Assembly: GCA_046160245.1 (NCBI GenBank) | Contig: JBJXGU010000234.1 | Span: 1-8,405 of the forward strand | Source of the DNA: JAJTFW01 sp046160245 | GTDB lineage: Bacteria > Bacteroidota > Bacteroidia > AKYH767-A > OLB10 | Direction of reading: 5' to 3' | Length of the DNA: 8,405 nucleotides | Part shown: positions 1 through 6,140 of the stretch, piece after piece | How the letters are laid out: every line of letters starts with the position of its first letter | How positions within the stretch are numbered: position 1 is the stretch's first letter | Translations under genes and position numbers: made by a program | Notes under the pieces: generated by a model | What the model was told of the DNA's origin: nothing | Databases searched by the model: none | Seen by the model: only the letters and a program-made list of their open reading frames with translations

Positions 1-482
1 AAAAGATAATCGGAGAGACGATTGAGATACACTACAATCTTTTCATTTACAGGTGATTCCTCGTTTAAATGGGTTACTAATCGTTCACATCGTCGGCAAA
101 CACACCTGGCAATATGCGTAAATGAAACGGTGTTATTTCCTCCTGGTAAAATAAATGATTTTAATTCGGGTAAGAGCGATGTCATTCGATCTATTTCTTT
201 TTCAAGTACTTCAATGTCTTCGGGGTTGATCTCAGGCAATTTCATTCTACTCTTCTCAGGATCACTTGCTAAATGAGATCCAATGGTAAATAAACGATCT
301 TGAATTTCTAATAAAGTATTGATACTCTTCTCATCAATTCCCTGATCACGAATTAATCCTATATAAGAATTTAATTCATCGACGGTTCCATAGGCTTCAA
401 TACGGATGTGATGCTTGGGAACTCGAGTACCTCCTATGAGGGAAGTTTGTCCACTATCACCTGTTTTCGTGTAAATTTTCAT
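1..482 (-). CDS. pduO: Cob(I)alamin adenosyltransferase, PduO type (3' end missing)
   Basis: This enzyme transfers the 5'-deoxyadenosyl group of ATP to cob(I)alamin, giving adenosylcobalamin, in the cytoplasm. About 160 residues are visible; the family usually runs to about 180-190, so the C-terminus lies beyond the left edge. The N-terminal ATP-binding segment MKIYTKTGDSGQTSLIGG (1-18) is diagnostic. Further family motifs are EAYGTVDELNSYIG (29-42), ILPGG (111-115), the Arg-rich helix HIARCVCRRCERLV (123-136) and NRLSDYLF (154-161). I read the frame by hand because the coding region is open to the window edge. The ATG at 482 is certain from the N-terminal motif, and it overlaps the stop of the upstream ABC ATPase gene as ATGA, which suggests translational coupling. 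Three cysteines (127, 129, 132) sit in the Arg helix, where many homologues have only one. No cobalamin riboswitch or B12 biosynthesis gene is visible, so salvage or assimilation is the likely role (inference). Confidence 0.95.
   Translation of the reverse strand, partial: MKIYTKTGDSGQTSLIGGTRVPKHHIRIEAYGTVDELNSYIGLIRDQGIDEKSINTLLEIQDRLFTIGSHLASDPEKSRMKLPEINPEDIEVLEKEIDRMTSLLPELKSFILPGGNNTVSFTHIARCVCRRCERLVTHLNEESPVNEKIVVYLNRLSDYL
479..482 (-). other. ATGA stop/start overlap between the ABC ATPase and adenosyltransferase genes
   Basis: On the minus strand the ATPase ends ...GTT GGA GCA TGA, and the next gene begins with the ATG inside that GCATGA. This four-base overlap usually means one mRNA and coupled translation, with a terminating ribosome restarting on the adenosyltransferase gene. 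No Shine-Dalgarno-like purine run precedes the second start, as is usual in Bacteroidota. Confidence 0.85.
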
Positions 483-1198
483 GCTCCAACGTTGATCTCA
501 TTAATAATTGGATTCGGATTCTTTTGGTCCGACTCCACCATTCCATCTTTCAAACGAACAATGCGATGTGCATGTCGAGCGATATCCTCTTCATGCGTCA
601 CCAAAATTACGGTATTGCCATTATTGTGGATTTCGGCTAGTAAAGCCATAATTTCTATCGATGTTTTGGAATCTAAGTTTCCTGTAGGCTCATCAGCAAG
701 AATAATGGCAGGTTTAGTCACGAGGGCTCTTGCAATGGCAACTCGTTGACGTTGTCCTCCAGAAAGTTCATTGGGTCGATGCGTTACACGATCGCCTAGA
801 CCAACATCCTGGAGTGATTTTAATGCACGTGCCTCACGTTCATCACGACTTACACCTGCATACACCAAGGGGAGAGCTACATTATCCAATGCTGTAGAAC
901 GTGGAAGCAAGTTAAAAGTTTGGAACACGAAACCAATTTGCTTGTTCCTAATTTCCGCCAATTCATTGTCGCTAAGTCGTGATACATCGATATTGTTGAG
1001 CTGATATTCTCCTCCTGATGGAGTATCGAGACAACCCAATACATTCATCAATGTAGATTTTCCGGATCCCGATGACCCCATCAAAGCCACGTATTCATTT
1101 TTAGCAATAGAAAGTGTGATGGAACGTAAGGCATAAATGGTTTCTAAACCCACTTTATAAACTCTGGAAATATTTTTTACTTGAATAATGTTTTCCAC
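479..1198 (-). CDS. ABC transporter ATP-binding protein, MacB/LolD/FtsE-like
   Basis: This is a complete 239-residue nucleotide-binding subunit. It carries Walker A GSSGSGKST (41-49), the Q-loop at Gln93, the signature LSGGQ (145-149), Walker B ILADEP (166-171) with catalytic Glu170, the D-loop around Leu175-Asp176, and switch His202. The EPTGNLDS string and the short single-domain architecture fit the MacB/LolD/FtsE group (COG1136). That group powers membrane proteins that work mechanically on periplasmic or outer-membrane substrates such as lipoproteins, macrolides or peptides. The start is GTG: an in-frame TGA lies 15 nt upstream, and the first beta strand begins right after the start. Its permease partner is not in this window. 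The gene follows the methyltransferase by 128 nt and overlaps the adenosyltransferase by 4 nt. The family is certain; the substrate cannot be told from the sequence. Confidence 0.95.
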   Translation of the reverse strand: MENIIQVKNISRVYKVGLETIYALRSITLSIAKNEYVALMGSSGSGKSTLMNVLGCLDTPSGGEYQLNNIDVSRLSDNELAEIRNKQIGFVFQTFNLLPRSTALDNVALPLVYAGVSRDEREARALKSLQDVGLGDRVTHRPNELSGGQRQRVAIARALVTKPAIILADEPTGNLDSKTSIEIMALLAEIHNNGNTVILVTHEEDIARHAHRIVRLKDGMVESDQKNPNPIINEINVGA

Positions 1199-1326
1199 GC
1201 TGAGTGCTTTTTTTCAAAAATAAGAAAGAATGCGATTCGACGGATTCGGGTGAGGGTGAGAATTGAACGATTGAGGTGTAAATTTGAAGTTTCTGGGCAA
1301 GTTCATCTAAAAAAAGACAGAGAAAC
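1199..1326. other. 128-nt intergenic gap between the methyltransferase and ABC ATPase genes
   Basis: Apart from the -7-like element, I see no gene here. A seven-T run lies just after the methyltransferase stop on the minus strand, but no GC-rich stem precedes it, so an intrinsic terminator is not supported. A C-rich stretch on the minus strand (CACCCTCACCC) near 1249-1259 is unexplained. The gap is long enough for the ABC ATPase and adenosyltransferase genes to have their own promoter. Confidence 0.5.
1215..1222 (-). promoter_or_regulatory. Possible Bacteroidota -7 element upstream of the ABC ATPase gene
   Basis: The minus strand reads TATTTTTG, an exact match to TAnnTTTG, the -7 box of the Bacteroidota primary sigma factor. 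It ends 16 nt before the GTG start, so transcription would begin about 10 nt upstream of the gene. I found no convincing TTG/TTTG -33 box at the usual spacing. The site also lies in an AT-rich run, so a chance match is quite possible. Confidence 0.3.
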
Positions 1327-2121
1327 TTAATACCGAAGCACGAAATTCTCCTTGCTGAGATCCTTACTTACAAACAAAATTCCCATCATGAAAATATCGA
1401 AGCTTAAGGTAAAGCGTTTGTCAGCCAAGAGTTGTTGCCAAGCTTCGCGCATTTCATCCGACCAATTAATATCATCCACTACAATGCATGCAGCCTTACT
1501 CAATTTAGGTAAACACATTTCTATATATTGCAAAGTGGGTTTAAGCTGATGGTGTCCATCTATAAAAAGAAAATCAATTTCTTCTACCTTTTCCAATAAA
1601 GCTGGTAATGTATTTTCAAATGCTCCTACTACTGATTCGATTTTGTAAAATGGAAATCGCTCAAAATTTTCTTGTGCTACTCGGGCAGTTTCAGGACAAC
1701 CCTCTAAAGTGAAAATTTTTGCAGATGAATTTCCTGCCGCTTGATAGAGAGCAGAAATACCGAGTGAAGTTCCCAGTTCAACAATAGTTAATGGCTTCAA
1801 ATAATTCACTAAGCGAAATAACATTCTTGCATAACGAGGAGGCTTAGCCGAATTTCTCGCAATGTAAGCAATTGATTTTTCCTTAAATACCTTTCCGCCA
1901 AAACCAGCACCAAAATCTAAAACCTTAATTCTACGTCTATCCTTTTTTAATTTCCTACGTAACTTTTCAATTGGCCTCAACACATCATAATGGCGATCTT
2001 GTTTAAAAACAAACTCGTTTAATTGAAAAGCAAAAGGTGCTTGTAACCCATGACGATTGGTTGCTTTTAGATAATAGCTGCAAAAACGATAAACAAAAGA
2101 AAGGGTGGAACCTAGTTTCAT
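1327..2121 (-). CDS. Class I SAM-dependent methyltransferase (O-methyltransferase-like, Methyltransf_24 type)
   Basis: The 264-residue protein has a Rossmann-fold methyltransferase domain from about residue 100 to the end. SAM-binding motif I is IVELGTSLG (113-121), the acidic end of beta 2 is TLEGCPE (138-144), and the beta 4 motif is FLFIDGHH (184-191). These resemble catechol/caffeoyl-CoA O-methyltransferase relatives. VVDDINWSDEM (214-224) and the family-typical C-terminus follow. The N-terminal part has the NRHGL motif (22-26), a very basic stretch (53-66) and a second glycine motif, LDFGAGFGG (68-76). From memory, this N-terminal arrangement recurs in uncharacterised Bacteroidota methyltransferases. 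There is no signal peptide, so it should act in the cytoplasm. The ATG at 2121 lies 58 nt after the sulfatase stop, compatible with co-transcription. The methyl acceptor is unknown; a small molecule is a guess from the fold. Confidence 0.88.
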   Translation of the reverse strand: MKLGSTLSFVYRFCSYYLKATNRHGLQAPFAFQLNEFVFKQDRHYDVLRPIEKLRRKLKKDRRRIKVLDFGAGFGGKVFKEKSIAYIARNSAKPPRYARMLFRLVNYLKPLTIVELGTSLGISALYQAAGNSSAKIFTLEGCPETARVAQENFERFPFYKIESVVGAFENTLPALLEKVEEIDFLFIDGHHQLKPTLQYIEMCLPKLSKAACIVVDDINWSDEMREAWQQLLADKRFTLSFDIFMMGILFVSKDLSKENFVLRY

Positions 2122-2179
2122 GAAGAATACAAAGATCGTTCAAATTCCTCAATCGTGAAATTAAAATCTCACTTAAAAG

Positions 2180-3775
2180 CTAGTCTAACTTTATCACTTT
2201 TACGGAAGAAAATGAACGTGAACGGGTAGGTTGCAAAAAATATACTCCTGGCTTTAATGAAGTTACATTCCACTCCCCAGCTACTCCTTCGATCAACACT
2301 CTACCAAACGCATCTACCAAGACAAGTGATTCCGCTTCATTTCCATTCCATCTCACCGTAAGCATATTACTCATCGGATTCGGAAATACTTGGGGTGAAG
2401 AAAACTCATCTTTAACATCCTGAATTGAAGTAATGGTTGTGCAAGTAGAAAGATTCAACAATGCATTTAACTCATTGCACAAATAATTATATTGTTGCAA
2501 TTGGATGGATGTTAAAGTCTGATTAAACAAATTATTTTGTTCGAGTGAATCTGTCGTCAAATCATAAAAACGAGTATTGCCTGAATCAAACTTCATCAGT
2601 TTATGCGTCTTAGTTTTCATCGCTTTTGCATCTGAAGGCTTTGTGATCACTTCAAACTGCTCTGTGAAAATCCAATCGCGAACATTGGTGGTATCGTTCC
2701 TGATAATAGGATACAGACTTTTACTGTCGATGGGCAATTTTGCAGCGGGAATAAAATTTATCCAATTCGAAAATCCAGAAAGATCGAGGATGGTTGCGAA
2801 CAAATCGGGAGTAGAAACTAACGCATCACTTTGTCGACCGGGGTTTACCACCGACGGTCCAGAAATAATCATGGGTACTCGAATTCCGGGTTCGTACACA
2901 CTTCCTTTCGCATGTGTTGAGTCTACTATTTGCGCAATGGATCGCTCTTCACCATTGTCACCAATAAAAATAATGTTGGTACTATCTCTTAAATTATTAG
3001 CACCCAAATATTGAAAGAGTCGACCTATCTCGGTATCCATTGCCTCCACCATGGCTTTAAAATACTCTTTTGGATTTGCATTGATATGTGCTTGCGTACC
3101 TGGCAAATTAGCATAGGAATGCAGATTTGCAGGAGGAAGATGAAAAGGCGAATGCGGTGCATTAAATGCAACCCATAGAAAAAAAGGATTTGAAGTAGAG
3201 AGTGTATCCAACCAATTGATGGCATCATCTACGGTTTGAGTCGTTGCATAATTAGTTACCGTATTCAAAGCACCATTCTTGATTTGCTGCCAATTAAAAT
3301 AATCACCGATCGCACCATTAAAATTCCCTGAGTATAAATCGTATCCCATATAATTAGGGAACGAACGTTGAGCTATAGGAGTTGCTGTATGCAAATGCCA
3401 TTTTCCAACATTTGCCGTTTCATATTGAACAGGTGCAAAGTCGCGCAAGAGTCGGGCTACACTTCTTTCAGCCGTATCCAGTTGTGGTGAACTTGCATTG
3501 GTGATTACTTCCCCTACTCCCGTTCGAAAACCATAGCGACCTGTAAATAAAGCTGCACGAGTTGGAGAACAAACAGGATTTGCCCATGCATTGTTAAATT
3601 GAACACCTTGTGCTAATAAACTTCGAATAGCAGGTGTTGGGGCAGTATCTCCAACATTTGGGTAATAGCCTAAATAATCAGTTCCTAAATCATCGGCAAT
3701 AATAATGATGGTGTTCTTTTGCGCTAGAGCTAATTGAAATGAAAAAACAAATAGCAGGTATATAATTTTTTTCAT
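2180..3775 (-). CDS. Exported type I sulfatase with T9SS C-terminal sorting domain
   Basis: This is a Cys-type S1-family sulfatase of 531 residues that hydrolyses sulfate esters, probably on polysaccharides. I start it at the ATG at 3775 because the signal peptide follows directly (KK, a hydrophobic stretch, then a predicted cut near Ala-Gln at 18-19). An upstream in-frame TTG at 3805 would add ten residues ahead of that signal. Active-site parts are all present: metal ligands Asp28-Asp29; CSPTR (69-73), whose Cys69 becomes formylglycine; GKWH (124-127); APHSP (206-210); GDN (272-274); and KGSVYEPGIRVP (290-301). The C-terminal domain from about 463 starts VFPNP and contains DAFGR, GVYFL and VKVIKLD, a typical type A T9SS sorting domain. 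So the protein is expected at the surface or in the medium. No sulfatase-maturating enzyme or other carbohydrate gene is nearby. The true substrate is unknown. Confidence 0.93.
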   Translation of the reverse strand: MKKIIYLLFVFSFQLALAQKNTIIIIADDLGTDYLGYYPNVGDTAPTPAIRSLLAQGVQFNNAWANPVCSPTRAALFTGRYGFRTGVGEVITNASSPQLDTAERSVARLLRDFAPVQYETANVGKWHLHTATPIAQRSFPNYMGYDLYSGNFNGAIGDYFNWQQIKNGALNTVTNYATTQTVDDAINWLDTLSTSNPFFLWVAFNAPHSPFHLPPANLHSYANLPGTQAHINANPKEYFKAMVEAMDTEIGRLFQYLGANNLRDSTNIIFIGDNGEERSIAQIVDSTHAKGSVYEPGIRVPMIISGPSVVNPGRQSDALVSTPDLFATILDLSGFSNWINFIPAAKLPIDSKSLYPIIRNDTTNVRDWIFTEQFEVITKPSDAKAMKTKTHKLMKFDSGNTRFYDLTTDSLEQNNLFNQTLTSIQLQQYNYLCNELNALLNLSTCTTITSIQDVKDEFSSPQVFPNPMSNMLTVRWNGNEAESLVLVDAFGRVLIEGVAGEWNVTSLKPGVYFLQPTRSRSFSSVKVIKLD

Positions 3776-3845
3776 AGGTTGATGATTGAGATCGGTTGGA
3801 GTCAATTCCTCAAGTAAAGTTTAACGAAAAGTAAAAATTAAATAA

Positions 3846-4763
3846 TTACTCGGCTTCTCTATTCTTCATCTGAGAAAGCAAAATACTTACTGCCAAGACC
3901 ATCACGACTACAAACAATGCCCATTCTACAGGGATATGATAAAACTTTGAGATCAACATTTTTATTCCCACAAAAGAAAGAATAATGGCTAAACCGTATT
4001 TCAAATATTTAAACAAATCCATCATTCCACTTAAAGCAAAAAATAAGGAGCGAAGTCCGAGGATGGCGAAAACATTACTCGTATAAACGATAAATGGGTC
4101 GCTGCTGATGGACAATACTGCGGGAATCGAATCCACAGCAAAAACTAAATCTGTAAAATCGACAACAACTAAAACAATGAATAAAGGTGTAGCCACCCAT
4201 TTTAAATTTTCTTTTACAAAGAAATATTTTCCATGATACTTATCGGTCACAGGTAAAATAGCTTTACAGGCACGCACAAAAATATTTCGATCCAGTTGCG
4301 GATCTTCTTCATCATTTTGAAACAACATTTTGATACCCGTGAAAAGTAAAATTCCACCGAAGATATAAATCATCCAATCGAATTTATCGAAGAGCGCCAC
4401 ACCTACTACAATAAAAGTTCCTCTTAATATGAGGGCACCGATAATTCCCCAAAAAAGAACTCGATGTTGATACATTTTAGGAACATTGAAATAATTAAAA
4501 ATGACAATAAAAACGAATAAATTATCTACACTCAACGACCATTCAATCACATACCCTGTTAAAAACTCGAATGCCTTTGCCGGTCCAAACCAATGATATA
4601 CTAAACCATTAAAAGCAAATGCCAACGCCGACCAAAATGCCACCCATAAAATGGATTCCTTAAAAGTAACTTCCTTTTCCTTTTTGTTTATAATGAGTAA
4701 ATCAAAAGCCAGCATTGCCAGAATGAACGCATTAAATCCAACCCAGAACATACTGTTTTCCAT
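3846..4763 (-). CDS. terC: TerC/Alx-family integral membrane protein, probable manganese exporter
   Basis: The 305-residue protein is very hydrophobic, with about eight or nine membrane segments and a charged loop around 150-190. It carries both internal-repeat signatures of the family: EWSLSVDNLFVF (74-85) and VDFTDLVFAVDSIPA (201-215), then SNVFAILGLRSLFF. The acidic residues Glu74, Asp80, Asp202, Asp205 and Asp211 would line a cation path. Asp202 replaces the Glu usually seen at that position, a mild change. The length is close to E. coli Alx (about 320), so it is nearer Alx than the short TerC proteins. Alx and other TerC-family proteins are linked to Mn2+ efflux, and family members serve tellurite resistance or metal loading of exported proteins. 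The start ATG at 4763 fits the first helix. The gene is preceded by 257 nt with operator-like repeats, and the sulfatase gene begins 70 nt downstream. The symbol is family-level only; Mn specificity is inferred. Confidence 0.92.
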   Translation of the reverse strand: MENSMFWVGFNAFILAMLAFDLLIINKKEKEVTFKESILWVAFWSALAFAFNGLVYHWFGPAKAFEFLTGYVIEWSLSVDNLFVFIVIFNYFNVPKMYQHRVLFWGIIGALILRGTFIVVGVALFDKFDWMIYIFGGILLFTGIKMLFQNDEEDPQLDRNIFVRACKAILPVTDKYHGKYFFVKENLKWVATPLFIVLVVVDFTDLVFAVDSIPAVLSISSDPFIVYTSNVFAILGLRSLFFALSGMMDLFKYLKYGLAIILSFVGIKMLISKFYHIPVEWALFVVVMVLAVSILLSQMKNREAE

Positions 4764-4767
4764 TTTG

Positions 4768-4775
4768 CAAAAGTA
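4768..4775 (-). promoter_or_regulatory. Possible Bacteroidota -7 element at the terC-family gene
   Basis: The minus strand reads TACTTTTG, matching TAnnTTTG, only four bases before the ATG. If used, the transcript would be leaderless or nearly so. There is no TTG at the normal -33 spacing. The position where it should be falls inside the inverted repeat at 4790-4811. This is suggestive only. Confidence 0.3.
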
Positions 4776-4789
4776 GTAATCAAGATTGG

Positions 4790-4811
4790 ATTATTGATTT
4801 GATTCAATAAT
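4790..4811. repeat. Perfect inverted repeat, candidate operator of the terC-family gene
   Basis: The arms attattga (4790-4797) and tcaataat (4804-4811) are perfect reverse complements around a six-base centre, 27 nt upstream of the start codon. The AT-rich, loosely spaced dyad looks more like a protein-binding site than an RNA terminator, since no T-run follows and the stem has only two G-C pairs. The regulator is unknown. Confidence 0.5.
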
Positions 4812-4825
4812 ATAATTGATTTGAT
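4793..4825. repeat. Two direct copies of an 11-base word, 22-base period
   Basis: The word attgatttgat occurs at 4793-4803 and again at 4815-4825. The start-to-start distance is 22 bases, about two helical turns, which puts both copies on the same DNA face. The first copy overlaps the inverted repeat. Such phasing is typical of cooperative regulator binding, but the sequence is AT-rich and could repeat by chance. Confidence 0.45.
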
Positions 4826-4878
4826 CCAGTTTTAAACTGCCTGTGTTTTAACTATTGGACTGTTTTATAAATATAGAT

Positions 4879-4898
4879 TTTTCCATGTCTATGGAGAA
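4879..4898. repeat. Imperfect palindrome in the terC-family upstream region
   Basis: The core tccat (4882-4886) pairs with atgga (4891-4895) around gtct, and three further A/T pairs extend it beyond one mismatch. It lies about 120 nt upstream of the gene. It could be a second binding site or a weak hairpin in a long leader; nothing here decides between them. Confidence 0.35.
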
Positions 4899-4953
4899 AG
4901 ATAAAGTTCAAGAAAAAAAAATGAAATTCTAGTTTTTAAAGAGCTTACCATTT

Positions 4954-4992
4954 AACCGCAGGGAACGCAAGGAAGGCGCGGGGGACGCAGCG
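4954..4992. repeat. GC-rich degenerate CGCA repeat, intergenic
   Basis: The plus strand repeats a CGCA/CGCG core about every 9-11 bases: cgcagggaa, cgcaaggaagg, cgcggggga, cgcagcg. The flanks are plain AT-rich sequence, so the block stands out in composition. It begins about 30 bases beyond the stop of the thioredoxin-like gene. Similar degenerate CGCAGAGG-type repeats occur between genes in many bacterial genomes (from memory). I see no coding potential or clean hairpin in it. Confidence 0.5.
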
Positions 4993-5020
4993 TTTCTCAA
5001 ATTGTTCTGAGGTCGCGGGG

Positions 5021-5542
5021 TTAATTTTTGTAAATTGATGGATCCATAGCTGCAGGATTCCAATGGTTTAGAAAGTCGATGATTTTTTGTTCACTGTAGC
5101 CTTCGCCTTCTTCGAGGTAGGCTGAGTTTTGGGTGTGGAGTCGGGTGCCGTTGGCATCGAGTACTAAAAACACTGGGAAACCAAAGCGCTGGGGGTAAGA
5201 TAAGGTGGACAACACTTCCAAGTTTTTATTCTCTTTGCTGTAGTTGATATGCAAGAAAACAAATCCGCTATTGATGCTTGAATCTACTTTTGCATTATTA
5301 TTTTTAAATTTTTCAAACATCCTACACCAACGACACCAATTACCTCCTACCATGATCAAAACATGTTTGTTGTTTGCTTTTGCTTGTGTAATCGCACTTT
5401 TCAGCTCTTCTTTTGCATTCGCTTCAGGATGATAAATGAGAACTGAATCTTTTTGTGCAACCGCAGATGCACTCATCAACACACAAAACAAAAATGTAAA
5501 CAGAAGGCGTTGACAAGAAGAAAATACTTTAATCGTTTTCAT
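5021..5542 (-). CDS. Exported thioredoxin-fold protein with WCRWC active site
   Basis: The 173-residue protein has a Sec signal peptide (positive residues, hydrophobic stretch 13-29, likely cut after SASAVA near residue 29), so it acts in the periplasm or is exported. The mature part is a single thioredoxin fold of the Thioredoxin_7 kind. WCRWC (69-73) gives the redox pair Cys70/Cys73, and FGFPVFLVLD (120-129) supplies cis-Pro123. No lipobox or membrane anchor is seen. The fold fits a thiol-disulfide reductase or chaperone; the Arg-Trp between the cysteines is unlike classical thioredoxin (Gly-Pro) and makes the redox direction hard to predict. It starts 27 nt after the gldH stop, so it is almost surely co-transcribed with it. 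A role in folding envelope or gliding proteins is possible but only inferred from position. Confidence 0.88.
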   Translation of the reverse strand: MKTIKVFSSCQRLLFTFLFCVLMSASAVAQKDSVLIYHPEANAKEELKSAITQAKANNKHVLIMVGGNWCRWCRMFEKFKNNNAKVDSSINSGFVFLHINYSKENKNLEVLSTLSYPQRFGFPVFLVLDANGTRLHTQNSAYLEEGEGYSEQKIIDFLNHWNPAAMDPSIYKN

Positions 5543-5569
5543 GGTTGAAAGATTAATACAGTGAATAAA

Positions 5570-6040
5570 TTAGGGAATGACTTTTTCAATTCGAATTCCA
5601 CCATCCATAATTCCAGGAAGTGGATCTAAGCGCATGGCTTGAATTAATTCGAAACGATACTCGCCAGGCATCGGGAAACTCACATTGCGTTTAAATAAAA
5701 TTCGATTGTCCCAAATATCGCCTAATCCATTTCCCAACCACTTACCATCTTTAGAGGCCAACATAATTTCGAGTGTGTCGCGATCTAATTGTCCGTTCGG
5801 TAATGTCGTATTCATAAAAATGAAAATATTACTGAAAGGATAATGGCTTGCATTTCTTAAATTAATGTAAACATTATGTCCAACCGTAGTATCTTTTATA
5901 TTCGCTTGAAATACTAAAGGTTTCTCTGACGACCATGCATTCTTTTCGATCTTGATGTTTTCTTCGTACACGACGGAAGAGTCGCAAGAAACCAACAACA
6001 TCGACATCCCGAATAAGAAAAGGAAGGTCCCCTTTTTCAT
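5570..6040 (-). CDS. gldH: Gliding motility lipoprotein GldH
   Basis: GldH is an envelope lipoprotein needed for gliding in Flavobacterium johnsoniae. The protein here is 156 residues from the ATG at 6040, close to the family's usual length. A lipoprotein signal runs 1-18 with lipobox LVSC and acylated Cys19. Family motifs follow: VYEEN (24-28), IKDTT (48-52), YINLRN (58-63), YPFSNIFIF (67-75), LPNG (80-83), RDTLE (87-91), GKWLGNGLGDIWDN (99-112), FPMPG (122-126) and LPGI (141-144). An in-frame ATG at 6133, 7 nt after the ricT stop, would add 31 residues, but that would bury the lipoprotein signal, so I reject it. With the chosen start the gap to ricT is 100 nt. It sits between ricT and an exported thioredoxin-like protein. 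The molecular role of GldH is still poorly known. Confidence 0.92.
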   Translation of the reverse strand: MKKGTFLFLFGMSMLLVSCDSSVVYEENIKIEKNAWSSEKPLVFQANIKDTTVGHNVYINLRNASHYPFSNIFIFMNTTLPNGQLDRDTLEIMLASKDGKWLGNGLGDIWDNRILFKRNVSFPMPGEYRFELIQAMRLDPLPGIMDGGIRIEKVIP

Positions 6041-6140
6041 ATTAGTTGGAAGCTTTGATTGGAAAATCATACTTCGCTGAAGCTTCGTTTGACTAGACGT
6101 TAATACATAACCGTTAGTATCCATGAACGACATTAATCTG

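Larger units (their letters stand above)
4764..5020. other. 257-nt intergenic region between thioredoxin-like and terC-family genes
   Basis: No gene is visible here. From right to left it holds a GC-rich stretch with degenerate repeats (about 4954-5020), an AT-rich middle with an eight-A run on the plus strand (about 4913-4921), an imperfect palindrome, and the direct and inverted repeats next to the terC-family start. I looked for a yybP-ykoY manganese riboswitch because of the downstream gene and did not recognise its conserved core. The region most likely holds the promoter and control sites of the terC-family gene. Confidence 0.55.

Noticed and set aside
22..276. 84-codon plus-strand open frame at the left edge
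   Set aside because: The minus strand in the same place encodes a well-matched PduO adenosyltransferase.
1308..1326. Intrinsic terminator after the methyltransferase gene
   Set aside because: A seven-T run is present on the minus strand, but no GC-rich hairpin precedes it.
2577..3014. 145-codon plus-strand open frame inside the sulfatase gene
   Set aside because: It is antisense to a clearly conserved catalytic domain and has no recognisable protein features.
3776..3805. Longer sulfatase start (TTG at 3805)
   Set aside because: The signal peptide begins exactly at the ATG at 3775, and TTG is a rare start. The ten extra residues add nothing recognisable.
4764..5020. Manganese (yybP-ykoY) riboswitch upstream of the terC-family gene
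   Set aside because: I could not find the conserved core or a plausible three-way junction on the minus strand. A covariance-model search would settle it.
6041..6133. N-terminal extension of GldH from the ATG at 6133
   Set aside because: It would place 31 residues before the lipoprotein signal and lipobox, preventing export. The ATG at 6040 gives a standard lipoprotein start.
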